Below, one piece after another: positions 8,712-18,207 of a stretch of DNA of 64,000 nt (the first letter of the stretch is position 1; every line of letters begins with the position of its first letter). Below the pieces are notes generated by a model. That model was given only the letters and a program-made list of their open reading frames with translations. It searched no databases and was not told the DNA's origin. Where the stretch lies: NCBI RefSeq assembly GCF_014400405.1, contig NZ_CP060496.1, positions 1,860,001 through 1,924,000 on the forward strand, written 5' to 3'. The DNA is from Brachybacterium sp. Z12. Its GTDB lineage: Bacteria > Actinomycetota > Actinomycetes > Actinomycetales > Dermabacteraceae. The position numbers were made by a program, and so were the translations under genes.

Positions 8712-11700
8712 TCAGTCCTCCTCACCGAAGATGATGCGCTCGGCGATCGTCCGGGCGCGGCGGGTCAGGCGCAGGTAGCGCTCCTCGAGCTCGGAGGCGG
8801 AGCCGTCCTCGCCGTCTATCAGCAGGGCGAGCGCCCGCAGATCGTGGCGATCGGTGGGCAGCACATCACCCTCCCGCCCCTTCCACAGGAACAGACAGCG
8901 ACGGACCTGCCAGGCCAGCGCCCAGGCCTCGCGCAGCTCCTCGGCATCACGGGCGCTGAGCAGCTCTGCGTCCGCAGCCGCGGTGAGCTGGTCCAGCGTG
9001 CAGGGCGTGCGCAGCCCCTCGATCTCGTGACCGTGCTCGAGGGCGAGGACCTGCGCGCACCATTCCACGTCCGTCATGCCACCGCGCCCGAGCTTGACGT
9101 GCCGGAAGGGGTCGGCGTTGCGGGGCAGCCGCTCGGACTCCACCCGCGCCTTCATCCGGACGATCTCGCGCTGGGCCGACGGGTCCAGGCCGCCCTCCGG
9201 AAAGCGATGCCGATCCATCTCCTCGCGCAGTCGCTGGGCGACGGCTTCGGAGGCGACGACCGGGCGTGCCCGCAGCAGGGCCTGCTTCTCCCAGGTCTCG
9301 GCGTCGCGCCGGTAGTAGTCGCTCCACGAGTCGAGGCTGCGGGCGAGCGGGCCCACCTTGCCCTCGGGGCGAAGATCGGCGTTCACCCGCATATCGGAGC
9401 GTGCGGTGGGGGCGTTGAGGATGCGCTGGAGCTGGGTCGCCACAGCGCCGGCGATCTCCACAGCAGCCCCGCCCGCACCCTTGTCGATGACGACGAACTG
9501 GACATCGGCGTCGGAGGCGTAGCCCATCTCGCCGGCGCCGAAGCTGCCCAGTGCGATGATCGCCATCTCGATGCCGAGCGCCCGTGCGGGATCGGAACGC
9601 TTCTCCCGCAGCCGGCGCGCCGTGTCGACGTCCACCTCGGTGACGCTGTCGAGGGTCTCCGCGTCGTCACCCACCGCATCGCGGTCGCGGGCGACCACAT
9701 GGAGGGCGACCAGCATCCCGGCCTCGAGCACGGCCTCGGCGAGGTCCGTGAGCGCCCGCGCCACCTGCTGCGGCGTGGCGACCGCGGTGAGATGCGCCAG
9801 GCCGATGCGCAGCAGCTCGCGGTTGCGGGTGCGGCGCAGAACGTCGCGCGCCACCTCGGCATCATCGACGCGGGAGATGACCGCGAGGAACTCCCGCCCC
9901 AGCACATCGCGGGACAGCGGCCGCAGCTGCTCATCACGGGCGAGCCACCGCACCCCCTCAGGGATCCGCTCGAGCTGCTCGCCGACGTAGCGCCCGGCCG
10001 CCAGCACCCGGGTCAGGCGCTTGGCGGCGAGACCGGAGTCGCGGAGCAGTCCCAGGTACCAGTGCGCGGAGCCGATCGTGTCCGACAGGCGCCGGAAGGC
10101 CAGCAGCCCCAGATCCGGGTCCACCCCGTCGGCGAACCATTCGAGCATCGCCGGCAGCAGCTGGCGCTGGATCTTGGCGCGCCGGGAGATGCCCTCGGTG
10201 AGGGCGGAGATGTGCCCGCGGGCCCGGGCGGGGTCCCGGTAGCCGATCGCGGCCAGCCTCGCCGCGGCATCCTCTTCGCTGAGCATGATCTGCCCATCGC
10301 TGAGCTGGGAGGCGGTCAGCAGCAGCGGGCGGTAGAAGATCTCCTCATGCAGCTTCCGCACCCGGCGCCGGGTGCGGTGGTACTTCTGGTGGAACTCGTC
10401 GGTCGACAGCCCCAGGGCACGCGAGAGCCGGCGCAGATCGGAGGCCGCGGTGGGCAGCACCTGGGTCCGTCGCAGGCGGTGGAGCTGCAGACGGTGCTCG
10501 ACGCAGCGCAGGAAGCGGTAGGCCTCGTCCATCTCCGCCACGTGATCCCGTGAGATGTACCCGCCCTCGCCGAGCCGGGCGAGCGAGTCGAGGGTCGAGC
10601 GGCCCTGCAGCACCTCATCGGCACGGCCGTGGACCATCTGCAGGAGCTGGACGGTGAACTCCACGTCCCTCAGCCCGCCCGGGCCGAGCTTGATGTTCCG
10701 TTCGACCTCGGCGCGGGGGATGTGGGCGACCACCCGGCGGCGCATCGCGCGGGTGTCCTCGACGAAGCCCTCCCGGGTGGAGGCCTGCCACACCCACGGC
10801 TCGACCATCTGCTCGAAGTCGAGCCCCAGTGCGCGGTCCCCGGCTGCGGCGCGGGCCTTCAGCAGCGCCTGGAACTCCCAGGACTTCGCCCATTCGGTGT
10901 AGTAGCGCCGGTAGGAGGCGATGGTCCGCACCAGGGGGCCGTCCTGGCCCTCGGGGCGGAGGTTGGCATCGACCTGCCACAACGATCCCTCACCGGTGCG
11001 CTCGGAGCAGGCTCGCGCGAGCTCTCGGGCCAGCGCCGCACCGATCGTGATCACGTCCTCCTCGACCTCCGGCGGGAGCTCGCCCTCGCCGTGGTCGTCG
11101 CCGGCGGGGGCGACCACGTGCATCACGTCGACGTCGGAGATGTAGTTGAGCTCGCGGGCCCCGGTCTTGCCCAGGGCGATCACCGCCCACCGCACCTTCT
11201 CGGCGCCGTCGACGGCGGCGCGGGAGATCGCGGCGGCCGCCTCGAGCGCTGCGTCGGCCAGGTCGCTGATCGCGACCGAGACCCGCGGCTGGAGCTGGGC
11301 GGGGTCGGCGGCGCAGACGTCCGCGGCGGCGATCTGCGTGAGGCGGCCGTGGTAGGAGATCCGCAGCGCATCCCGGATCTCACGATCGCTCTCCGCGGCG
11401 ACGGGGACCTCGGCCTCAGGGTCTGCGCCGACGGCCTCGAGCATCATCGTGCGGACCGCGCTCGCGGGCATCGTGAGCTCGTCATCGCCGTCGCGCAGCA
11501 ATTCGAGCCGTTCGGGGTGGCGGGTCAGGAAGTCGCCCAGCGCGACCGAGGTGCCCAGCAGCCGGATCAGGCGCCGGCCGGCAGCACCACCTGCCCCGAT
11601 GTCGTCGAGGAACTCATCCATCAGCCGTTTCCGGCCGGCCTCCTGCGCGGCCTCGGCGAGGCGGAGCAGGCCCAGCACCGCGTCGTCGCCGTCGGCGGTG

Positions 11701-11834
11701 CGCCCGAGGGCCCGGGCGGCGTCCTGCCCCAGCCGGGACAGCACGGGCTCGGACAGGAAGCGCTGGACCCTGTCGGTGCGGCTGAAGCCCAGGCGTGCGA
11801 GGGCTCCGGTGGTGGTGGGCGGCTCGGTGCTCAC
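8712..11834 (-). CDS. glnE: Bifunctional glutamine synthetase adenylyltransferase/adenylyl-removing enzyme
   Basis: This protein of about 1040 residues has the duplicated nucleotidyltransferase architecture of GlnE. The N-terminal (deadenylylating) half has LGKTGARELNYISDVDVMHV and the C-terminal (adenylylating) half has LGSFGAGEMGYASDADVQFV, each the G-x(4)-E-x-x-[YF]-x-S-D-x-D metal-binding signature. Conserved GVHRLQL-like and R-P-E-G-x-x-G segments (NLRPEGQDGPL, DLRPEGKVGPL) follow each. The GTG at 11834 is chosen because GAGGGGG sits just upstream and it falls 11 bp after the glnA stop. It tunes glutamine synthetase activity in response to nitrogen through a PII protein encoded elsewhere. 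Confidence 0.95.
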   Translation of the reverse strand: MSTEPPTTTGALARLGFSRTDRVQRFLSEPVLSRLGQDAARALGRTADGDDAVLGLLRLAEAAQEAGRKRLMDEFLDDIGAGGAAGRRLIRLLGTSVALGDFLTRHPERLELLRDGDDELTMPASAVRTMMLEAVGADPEAEVPVAAESDREIRDALRISYHGRLTQIAAADVCAADPAQLQPRVSVAISDLADAALEAAAAISRAAVDGAEKVRWAVIALGKTGARELNYISDVDVMHVVAPAGDDHGEGELPPEVEEDVITIGAALARELARACSERTGEGSLWQVDANLRPEGQDGPLVRTIASYRRYYTEWAKSWEFQALLKARAAAGDRALGLDFEQMVEPWVWQASTREGFVEDTRAMRRRVVAHIPRAEVERNIKLGPGGLRDVEFTVQLLQMVHGRADEVLQGRSTLDSLARLGEGGYISRDHVAEMDEAYRFLRCVEHRLQLHRLRRTQVLPTAASDLRRLSRALGLSTDEFHQKYHRTRRRVRKLHEEIFYRPLLLTASQLSDGQIMLSEEDAAARLAAIGYRDPARARGHISALTEGISRRAKIQRQLLPAMLEWFADGVDPDLGLLAFRRLSDTIGSAHWYLGLLRDSGLAAKRLTRVLAAGRYVGEQLERIPEGVRWLARDEQLRPLSRDVLGREFLAVISRVDDAEVARDVLRRTRNRELLRIGLAHLTAVATPQQVARALTDLAEAVLEAGMLVALHVVARDRDAVGDDAETLDSVTEVDVDTARRLREKRSDPARALGIEMAIIALGSFGAGEMGYASDADVQFVVIDKGAGGAAVEIAGAVATQLQRILNAPTARSDMRVNADLRPEGKVGPLARSLDSWSDYYRRDAETWEKQALLRARPVVASEAVAQRLREEMDRHRFPEGGLDPSAQREIVRMKARVESERLPRNADPFRHVKLGRGGMTDVEWCAQVLALEHGHEIEGLRTPCTLDQLTAAADAELLSARDAEELREAWALAWQVRRCLFLWKGREGDVLPTDRHDLRALALLIDGEDGSASELEERYLRLTRRARTIAERIIFGEED

Positions 11835-11845
11835 GGGCGGCCCCC

Positions 11846-13183
11846 TCAGACCCGGCTGAAGGTCGAGCGCAGCTCGTGGTCGGTCACCTGCTCGCGATAG
11901 CGCTGCCACTCCTGTCGCTTGTCGCGCAGGAAGAACTCGAAGACCTGCTCGCCGAGGGTGCTCGCCATCAGCTCGGAGCTCTCGAAGACCTCCAGCGCAC
12001 GGAACAGATCAGAGGGGAGGGGCTCGATGCCCATCGCCCGGCGCTCCCGTTCGGTGAGCTCCCAGACGGCGTCCTCCGCACCCTCCGGCAGCTCGTACTC
12101 ACCCTCGATGCCAGCCATCCCTGCGGCCAGCAGCACCGAGAATGCGAGGTACGGGTTGGCCGAGGAGTCCAGCCCGCGGAACTCGACGCGCGAGCTGGTG
12201 CCCTTGGTGGGCTTGTGGAACGGCACCCGCACCAGGGCGGAGCGGTTGTTGTGGCCCCAGCACACGTAGCTCGGCGCTTCCTGCGCACCCCACAGCCGCT
12301 TGTAGGAGTTGACCCATTGGTTGGTCACCGCGCTGTACTCCGGGGCGTGGCGCAGCAGCCCGGCGATGAACTGGCGGCCCATCTTGGACAGCCCGTACTC
12401 GGCGCCCGGCGCGTGGAACGCGTTCTTCCCACCCTGGAAGAGGGATAGGTGGGTGTGCATGCCGGAGCCGGGCTGGTCGATCATCGGCTTGGGCATGAAG
12501 GTGGCGACCTGCCCCATCGACAGGGCGACCTCCTTGACGACGGTACGGAGGGTGACGATGTTGTCCGCGGTGGTCAGTGCGTCCGCGTAGCGCAGATCGA
12601 TCTCGTTCTGGCCGGGACCGTTCTCGTGGTGGGAGAACTCGACTTGGATGTTCATCGCCTCCAGGTGCTGGATGGCGTTGCGGCGGAAGTCCTGGCCCTG
12701 CCCGCGATGGACGTGGTCGAAGTAGCCGGCGTTGTCGATCGGGCGCAGCGGCTCACCCTGCCTGTACGGCTCTTCGAAGAGATAGAACTCGATCTCGGGG
12801 TGGGTGAAGAACTCCAGCCCCTTCTCCTCGGCGCGGCCCAGCGCCTCCCGCAGCACGCGGCGCGGATCCGAGGCGGCCGGCTCACCATCGGGGGTGAGCA
12901 CGTCGCACATCATCCGGCCGGTCGCGTTGGTCTCGCCCCGCCAGGCCAGCAGCTCGAAGGTCCCGGGGTCGGGACGCAGGATCATGTCGGACTCGTAGCT
13001 GCGGGTCAGCCCCTCGATCGTGGAGCCGTCGATCCCGATGCCCTCGGTGAAGGCGATCTCCAAGTCGGAGGGAGAGATCGCGATCGACTTCAGCGTCCCC
13101 GCGATATCGCAGAACCACAGCCGGATGAAGCGCACGTCCTGATCCGAGACGGTGCGGATGACGTCGTCGTGGAGATGTCCCAT
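11846..13183 (-). CDS. glnA2: Type I glutamine synthetase, GlnA2-like
   Basis: This 445-residue enzyme is a GSI: it opens with FIRLWFCDIAGTLKSIAIS, has the substrate loop D-G-S-T/S-I-x-G-L, metal ligands in VEFSHHENGPGQNEID, the ATP-site HTHLSLF, and NRSALVRVP. It makes glutamine from glutamate, ammonia and ATP. The adenylylation segment of GSI-beta enzymes (N-L-Y-D-L-P with the modified Tyr) is replaced by AMGIEPLPSDLFRALEVFE with no Tyr, so this copy is probably not a GlnE target. That fits the GlnA2 group, which in mycobacteria also lies beside glnE. The housekeeping adenylylated GlnA1 should be elsewhere. It is cotranscribed with glnE. Confidence 0.93.
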   Translation of the reverse strand: MGHLHDDVIRTVSDQDVRFIRLWFCDIAGTLKSIAISPSDLEIAFTEGIGIDGSTIEGLTRSYESDMILRPDPGTFELLAWRGETNATGRMMCDVLTPDGEPAASDPRRVLREALGRAEEKGLEFFTHPEIEFYLFEEPYRQGEPLRPIDNAGYFDHVHRGQGQDFRRNAIQHLEAMNIQVEFSHHENGPGQNEIDLRYADALTTADNIVTLRTVVKEVALSMGQVATFMPKPMIDQPGSGMHTHLSLFQGGKNAFHAPGAEYGLSKMGRQFIAGLLRHAPEYSAVTNQWVNSYKRLWGAQEAPSYVCWGHNNRSALVRVPFHKPTKGTSSRVEFRGLDSSANPYLAFSVLLAAGMAGIEGEYELPEGAEDAVWELTERERRAMGIEPLPSDLFRALEVFESSELMASTLGEQVFEFFLRDKRQEWQRYREQVTDHELRSTFSRV

Positions 13184-13222
13184 GCGCCCAGTGTGCCTCA
13201 GGAGCGGCAGGCGCCGGATACA

Positions 13223-13261
13223 CGGCGCCCCGGCATCCGAGTGCTGGATGCCGGGGCGCCG
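13223..13261. terminator. Strong hairpin terminator
   Basis: A perfect 16-bp inverted repeat, 13223-13238 and 13246-13261, with a 7-base loop, GC-rich throughout. It lies 20 bp beyond the stop of the lipoprotein gene at 13281 (minus strand) and upstream of the glnA start, so it should end lipoprotein transcription before glnA. Confidence 0.8.
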
Positions 13262-13280
13262 TTGCTGCGGTGGCGTGGGC

Positions 13281-13949
13281 TCAGAAGCCGGTGTCCGCCA
13301 CGATGTACCACTCGCCGTCGTCGGCCTTCTGCATCGACATCTCGGTGCTCTCGCCCATCACCGAGATCTCGGCGCTTCCGTCACCGCTGTCCGAGGCCTC
13401 GATCATCTCGCGCTGGAGGATATCCATCATCGAGGGATCGAAGTCCGCACCGAACTCCTCCTCGAAGGACGCCATGCACTTCTCCAGCCCGGCTCCGGTG
13501 GTCGGCTCGCCTGTCTCATAGTCGATGACGAGGCTGCAGGCAGCTTCAGGATCCTCGTTCCCGATCGCTTCGAAGAAGGCGTAGAAGCGGTCACCGGCCT
13601 TGGTGAGGTCTTCCTCGCCGAGGGTCTCTCCGCCACCAGCGTCATCATTGTCAGCGTCGTCGCCGGTTTCCGCGTCGTCGCCCGCTTCCGTGTCTTCGCC
13701 CGCGTCGGCATCGTCCGTTCCCGCGCCGTCGCTCTCGGCCGACCCCTCCTCGGTCTCCGCGGGGTCGGCTTCCTCATCGGCGCCGTCATCACCCTCGTCC
13801 TGGGCAGGGTCCTGCTCCTCGACGGAGGGGCTGTCCTCCTCAGCGTCTCCACCGAGCAGTCCACCGCAGGCCGCTGTGCCGGCAACGATCGCGAGGGCCC
13901 CCAGACCCGCCGCGGCTCCTCGAACTGTTCTGCGCATGATCGACGTCAT
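13281..13949 (-). CDS. Secreted lipoprotein with acidic linker and NTF2-like-size C-terminal domain
   Basis: This 222-residue protein has an N-terminal signal (MRRTVRGAAAGLGALAIVAGTAAC) with a lipobox-like A-A-C, so it is likely lipid-anchored outside the membrane. Residues about 30-105 form a very acidic E/D/A-rich linker, followed by a compact domain: AGDRFYAFFEAIGNEDPEAACSLV, a second Cys in GLEKCMASF, and a C-terminal ADDGEWYIVADTGF. The ATG at 13949 follows GAGGAC. The next gene upstream (14073-14627) has the same plan and a matching end (DDEWYFSIPF), so they are tandem paralogues. Function unknown; the two Cys may form a disulfide. Confidence 0.7.
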   Translation of the reverse strand: MTSIMRRTVRGAAAGLGALAIVAGTAACGGLLGGDAEEDSPSVEEQDPAQDEGDDGADEEADPAETEEGSAESDGAGTDDADAGEDTEAGDDAETGDDADNDDAGGGETLGEEDLTKAGDRFYAFFEAIGNEDPEAACSLVIDYETGEPTTGAGLEKCMASFEEEFGADFDPSMMDILQREMIEASDSGDGSAEISVMGESTEMSMQKADDGEWYIVADTGF

Positions 13950-14072
13950 GTCCTCGTCCTCCCTCTCACAGTCGGCGCGGATGCCGGCTGCGCCCAGGAT
14001 GGCACGGGACGGCGTCGCCGTCGCTGGGGAGAACTCCCCATCCCCGCGGGCAGGAGGCACGGGCTAGCGCAG

Positions 14073-14627
14073 TCAGAACGGGATGGAGAAGTACCACTCG
14101 TCGTCGTCGCCCTGGACCATCGGGATGTCCACCGGCTGGTCCGCGATGCTGAGCGAGACGGTGCCGTCACCGTTGTCCGTGGCCTCGACCATGGACGGTT
14201 CGATGGCATCGAACATGCCGGGTTCCAGCACGTCGGCGTAGGCGGCGACCGCAGGCTCCACACCATCGGCGCACTCCTGGAGGCGCTCCCCCTCGGGGGC
14301 CGTCCCGGTGCTCGGATCCAGCACGAGGCCGCAGGCGGCCTCCCAGTCCTGGTCATCGAGCAGGTGCAGGCCGTCGACGAATCGTGCCGAGGCGTCCTCG
14401 AGCTCCTCGTCGGAGAACGGGCCGGCGTCCCGCGCCCCGCCGCCGTCGCTCGCCGACGGCGTCGCCTCCGAGCCCTCTGCTGGGGAGTCCGTGGCCGTCG
14501 GAGTGCTCTCCGGTGTCTCGGACTGCTCGTCGTCGCCACCGGTGCAGGCCACAGCGCCCAGCGCGAGCGCGAAGGCGCCAGCGCCCACAGCGGCACGGCG
14601 CATGATGCCGCAGGTCCTCGAAGTCAC
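14073..14627 (-). CDS. Secreted lipoprotein, paralogue of the downstream gene
   Basis: This 184-residue protein has a signal peptide with a clear lipobox (ALALGAVAC, Cys about residue 28), a Ser/Thr/Glu linker, then a domain beginning ARFVDGLHLLDDQDWEAACGLVL, with a second Cys in LQECADGVEPAV and an end DDDEWYFSIPF. The pattern F-x(5)-L-x-x-x-D-x-E-A-A-C-x-L-V-x-D is shared with the neighbour at 13281-13949. The GTG start at 14627 has GGAGGAG upstream (14636-14642). Both genes point the same way with a 123-bp gap. Role unknown; I infer an envelope protein. Confidence 0.7.
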   Translation of the reverse strand: MTSRTCGIMRRAAVGAGAFALALGAVACTGGDDEQSETPESTPTATDSPAEGSEATPSASDGGGARDAGPFSDEELEDASARFVDGLHLLDDQDWEAACGLVLDPSTGTAPEGERLQECADGVEPAVAAYADVLEPGMFDAIEPSMVEATDNGDGTVSLSIADQPVDIPMVQGDDDEWYFSIPF

Positions 14628-14756
14628 GTCGCGCTCTCCTCCTGGTCGACCGGCACCAGGGTGACACATTCCGGCACCGGCCGTCGGGCCGGGGCGGGCG
14701 CGGACGGCGCTAGGCTGGTGAGGATCATCCTCCCGTTCACCGCACAGGAGCGCCCC

Positions 14757-15574
14757 GTGAGCACTGAGTCCCCGCCGGCCCGGCGAAGATCCGTCTGCGT
14801 CATCTGCAGCAGGCGAAGTCGCAGGGGCAGCCCTTCGCGATGCTCACCTCCTATGACCAGTTCTCCGCGCAGGTCTTCGAGGCCGCGGGGATCGAGGTGC
14901 TGCTGGTGGGCGACTCGGTGGGGAGCACCGTGCTCGGCCACGCCTCCACCACCGCCACCACCCATCAGGACATGCTCACCTTCACCGGGGCGGTGGCGCG
15001 CAGCGTGCGCCGCCCGTTGGTGGTCGCTGATCTCGCCTTCGGCACCTATGAGACCGGTCCGGTGGACGCGCTGCGTCACGGCGTCGAGCTGGTCCGCGCC
15101 GGCGCGGAGGTGGTCAAGCTCGAGGGCGGGGCCGAGATCGCGCCGCAGGTGCGGGCGCTGGTCGATGCCGGTATCCCGGTGTTCGGCCACCTCGGTTTCA
15201 CCCCGCAATCGGTGAACTCGCTGTCCGGCCACCGGGTGCAGGGGCGTGACGATGCGGGCGCGGAGAAGCTCCTGGCCGACGCGCTCGCGCTCGAGGAGGC
15301 GGGCGCTTCGGCGATCGTGCTCGAGCTGGTGCCCGCTGCGGTCGCCGCGCGCGTCACCGAGAAGGTCGGCGTGCCCACGATCGGCATCGGCGCGGGACCT
15401 GACTGCGACGGCCAGGTGCTCGTCTGGCAGGACATGGCCGGGCTCTCGGGATTCCACGGCCGCTTCGTGAAGGCGTTCGCGGATCTGCGCGGCCAGCTGG
15501 AGCAGGCCGCGCAGCAGTACCGCACCGAGGTGCGCGAACGCAGCTACCCGGGCGCCGAGCACTCCTTCGAGTGA
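14757..15574 (+). CDS. panB: 3-methyl-2-oxobutanoate hydroxymethyltransferase (frameshifted near the start)
   Basis: PanB transfers a hydroxymethyl group from methylenetetrahydrofolate to 2-oxoisovalerate, the first step of pantothenate synthesis. Repaired length is about 272 residues. Visible are [30 protein letters not shown] (Mg-binding D), [38 protein letters not shown] and [18 protein letters not shown]. The GTG at 14757 has AGGAG 7 bp upstream; the frame breaks near 14780, where one base is missing before [15 protein letters not shown]. The rest of the pantothenate pathway is not in the window. Confidence 0.93.
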
Positions 15575-15584
15575 CCGCTCGGGA

Positions 15585-15803
15585 TCAGCGCGGTCCCTTC
15601 GCCTCCCCGGACGACTCGCCGTAGTCGTCCCAGGCGTCGTCGTCCTGCTCCCATCTCTCGTTGCGGCTCGCGGCCGTCTTCAGCGCCTGCTCCGCCTCCT
15701 GCCGGGTGCTGTACGGACCCATCAGCTCCGAGCCAGGCGACTGACGGCCCTGCTCCACGTTGCCGGTGCTGAGGTTGTAGTAGAACTGCGTGCCCTCGCT
15801 CAC
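15585..15803 (-). CDS. Small SPOR-like acidic protein
   Basis: This 72-residue protein begins with GTG at 15803 (AAGGAG 6 bp upstream) and reads [19 protein letters not shown], then [20 protein letters not shown] and a highly acidic tail. I know this compact pattern (Y-Y-N-L-x-T-G-x-V-E-x-G, M-G-P-Y-x-T-R-x-E-A) as a widespread small actinobacterial protein, often annotated as SPOR-like and found beside map. It has no signal peptide. It is divergent from map with 37 bp between starts, so the two share a promoter region. Function unknown. Confidence 0.75.
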   Translation of the reverse strand: MSEGTQFYYNLSTGNVEQGRQSPGSELMGPYSTRQEAEQALKTAASRNERWEQDDDAWDDYGESSGEAKGPR

Positions 15804-15840
15804 GTCGGGCTCCTTCGAAGTCGGTGAGAGACTGGTGGAC

Positions 15841-16728
15841 ATGACTGTAGAGCAGGAATGGACCCGTCCAGAAGGCCGCGAGCTGCTGGTGCCCGGCATC
15901 ATCGGCCCCCGCCGCAGCGTGCCGGCACGCATCGAGCGCCCCGAGTACGTCGGCAAGGACGAAGCGGTCTCGGACAGCGGTCCCTTCGTGCAGACTCCGG
16001 AGGTGATCGAGCGGGTGCGCGAGGCGTCGCGGATCGCAGCACTCGCCCTGCAGGCCGCCGGCGAGGCCGCGCGGCCCGGGGTGACCACCGACCAGGTCGA
16101 CGCCGTCGTCCATGACGTGCTCATCGAGCACGGCGCCTACCCCTCGACCCTCGGCTACCTGGGCTTCGAGAAGTCCTGCTGCACGAGCCTGAACGAGGTC
16201 ATCTGCCACGGCATCCCGGACTCGACCGTGATGCAGTCCGGCGACATCCTCAACGTGGATGTCACCGCGTTCATCCACGGCGTCCACGGCGACTGCAACG
16301 CGACCTTCCTGGTCGGCGATGTCCATCCCCGGGCGCAGGAGCTCGTGACGGTCGCGCACGAGACGATGATGCGCGGCATCAAGGTCGCCAGGCCCGGGCG
16401 TGAGGTGAACGTGATCGGCCGCGTGATCGAGAAGTTCGTGGCACGGCACGGCTACGAGTCGGTGCAGGACTACACCGGCCACGGCGTCGCCGAAGGCTTC
16501 CACAACGGCCTGATCATCCCCCACTACGACTCCGCACCGATGTTCGACGACGTGATCGAGGAGGGCATGACCTTCACGATCGAGCCGATGGTGACGATCG
16601 GTTCCCAGGCGTGGGAGCAGTGGGACGACGGCTGGACGATCGTGACCAAGGACCGCTCCTTCACCGCGCAGTTCGAGCACACCATGGTGATCACCGGGGA
16701 GGGCCCCGAGCTGCTGACCGTGGTCTGA
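15841..16728 (+). CDS. map: Type I methionine aminopeptidase
   Basis: This 295-residue enzyme removes the initiator methionine from new proteins. Metal ligands are in place: D in LNVDVTAF, D in HGDCNATF, H in [13 protein letters not shown] in FTIEPMV and E in QFEHTMV; the substrate-pocket C-H-G-I-P is also present. An N-terminal extension of about 45 residues (P-G-x-I-G-P-R-R-x-V-P, I-x-R-P-E-Y-V) is the actinobacterial MAP-c form. The ATG at 15841 is preferred over an upstream GTG-type start because conservation begins with the extension. Confidence 0.95.
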   Translation: MTVEQEWTRPEGRELLVPGIIGPRRSVPARIERPEYVGKDEAVSDSGPFVQTPEVIERVREASRIAALALQAAGEAARPGVTTDQVDAVVHDVLIEHGAYPSTLGYLGFEKSCCTSLNEVICHGIPDSTVMQSGDILNVDVTAFIHGVHGDCNATFLVGDVHPRAQELVTVAHETMMRGIKVARPGREVNVIGRVIEKFVARHGYESVQDYTGHGVAEGFHNGLIIPHYDSAPMFDDVIEEGMTFTIEPMVTIGSQAWEQWDDGWTIVTKDRSFTAQFEHTMVITGEGPELLTVV

Positions 16729-16858
16729 GGCTCCGCGGACCCCGCGCCGCCGCCACCGGCTCGCCGGGTATTCTGGCCGCCGTGAGCATCGCCACACCCG
16801 GTGCCCGCACTCTGCAGGGCGCGACGTCCCGCCCCGTCCACGGCAACCAGGAGACACG

Positions 16859-17683
16859 ATGAGCAAGAAAGCCTTCGGGATCGACATCGGCGGCAGCGGC
16901 ATCAAGGGGGCCCCGGTCGATCTGAGCACCGGCGAGCTCACCGCGGAACGCGTGCGGATCGACACTCCCCAGCCCTCCACCCCTGACGCGGTGGCGGACA
17001 AGGTCGCCGAGCTGATCGCCTCCTTCGACATCGAGGACGGCATGCCCGTGGGCGTCACCTTCCCCGCAGTGATCAAGGCCGGCGTCGCCCAGACCGCCGC
17101 GAACGTGGACAAGTCCTGGATCGGCACCGATGTGGACGCTCTGCTGACAGAGCGCACCGGGCACGACGTGTTCGTGGTCAACGACGCGGATGCCGCCGGG
17201 ATCGCGGAGATGGAGTTCGGTGCGGGCCAGGGGGCCCCGGGCGTGGTCATGGTGATCACGCTGGGCACCGGGGTGGGCAGCGCGATGTTCGTGGACGGGA
17301 AGCTGGTGCCCAACACCGAGCTCGGCCACCTGCTGCTGCACGGCGACTCCGCCGAGCGCTACATGGCCAGCTCCATCCGCGAGAAGGAGGACCTGGACTG
17401 GGAGACCTGGGGTGCGCGCCTCCAGGAGTACTTCTCGCACGTCGAGTTCCTGTTCAGCCCCACCCGGATCATCGTCGGCGGCGGCGTGTCCAAGAAGCAC
17501 CAGAAGTTCCTGCCGCTGCTGGACCTGAAGACAGAGATCGTGCCGGCCGAGCTGCGCAACGAAGCGGGGATCGTCGGCGCCGCCGCGCTCGCGCAGCTGG
17601 AGACGAAGTCTCTGCGGAAGGCCGCGAAGAAGGTCGCGAAGACGACGGAGAAGAAGAAGGCGAAGGACGCCTCGAAGAGCTGA
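16859..17683 (+). CDS. ppgK: Polyphosphate glucokinase
   Basis: This 274-residue ROK-fold kinase phosphorylates glucose using polyphosphate or ATP. The phosphate loop is [17 protein letters not shown] (residues 5-21), followed by [13 protein letters not shown], the sugar-binding [16 protein letters not shown], the [24 protein letters not shown] segment with the catalytic E-L-G-H, and [14 protein letters not shown]. These are the features of actinobacterial PpgK. The tail (about residues 245-274) is rich in Lys/Ala, perhaps binding polyphosphate. The ATG at 16859 has GGAGA upstream. Confidence 0.95.
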   Translation: MSKKAFGIDIGGSGIKGAPVDLSTGELTAERVRIDTPQPSTPDAVADKVAELIASFDIEDGMPVGVTFPAVIKAGVAQTAANVDKSWIGTDVDALLTERTGHDVFVVNDADAAGIAEMEFGAGQGAPGVVMVITLGTGVGSAMFVDGKLVPNTELGHLLLHGDSAERYMASSIREKEDLDWETWGARLQEYFSHVEFLFSPTRIIVGGGVSKKHQKFLPLLDLKTEIVPAELRNEAGIVGAAALAQLETKSLRKAAKKVAKTTEKKKAKDASKS

Positions 17684-17693
17684 GCGTCGCCGC

Positions 17694-17723
17694 GCGGGTC
17701 CCGCCCCCCGGGGCGGGGCCCGC
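17694..17723. terminator. Bidirectional hairpin between ppgK and rnpB
   Basis: A 12-bp GC-rich stem with one G-T pair, 17694-17705 and 17712-17723, separated by 6 bases. It falls between the stop of ppgK (+) and the 3' end of the RNase P RNA (-) and should stop transcription from both sides. Confidence 0.7.
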
Positions 17724-17726
17724 GGA

Positions 17727-18118
17727 AGTGGACCAGCCGGCCTGTAAGCCGGGTTCTGTGATCGGCAGCCATCCCTCTACGATCGCCGTTGCCGACGACC
17801 TCCAGCGGTCTACCCGAGGACTCGGGCCGGCGCCCTCGAATGCCCTCTGTCTGACCTTGCTCCCGGTGGGGTTTACCGTGCCGGCCTCGTCACCGAGACC
17901 GCGGTGGTCTCTTACACCACCCTTTCACCCTTACCGCCCGTGCCCCAAGGGGTGCGGGCGGCGGTTTTCTCTCTGTGGCACTGTCCCGCGGATCGCTCCG
18001 GGTGGGTGTTACCCACCACCGTGCCGGATGGAGCCCGGACTTTCCTCGGCCGCGGAGCCGGAGCTCCGAGGACGCGACTGCCCGGCCGACTGGTCCGAGG
18101 CCATCCTACGGCCCGCCT
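17727..18118 (-). ncRNA. rnpB: RNase P RNA, bacterial class A
   Basis: Read on the minus strand, this stretch contains the conserved core of RNase P RNA: GAGGAAAGTCCGGGCTCC near the 5' end, the ACAGAGAGAAAACCGCC block, GGTAAGGGTGAAAGGGTGG followed by GTAAGAGACCACC, and the 3' AGAACCCGGCTTACAGGCC. It is the ribozyme that matures tRNA 5' ends. The length of about 390 bases fits actinobacterial rnpB. The exact ends are estimated from the P1 pairing of GGACCAG with CTGGTCC, so they may be a few bases off. Confidence 0.95.
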
Positions 18119-18207
18119 GAGGGTGCCTGCAGGGCGAGGGAGATGACGTGCGGAAGGTCTCCCCGGCCCCTGTCGGGCCGTACAGCGCCGGCGGCCCAGA
18201 ATGGGGG

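Noticed and set aside
8199..10553. 784-codon open frame on the plus strand
   Set aside because: It lies antisense to glnE and the nuclease gene, is His/Gln/Gly/Leu-rich as antisense frames of GC-rich genes are, and shows no domain.
13152..15215. 687-codon plus-strand frame crossing the lipoproteins and panB
   Set aside because: It runs antisense to two lipoproteins with signal peptides and then out of frame through panB; it has no coherent protein features.
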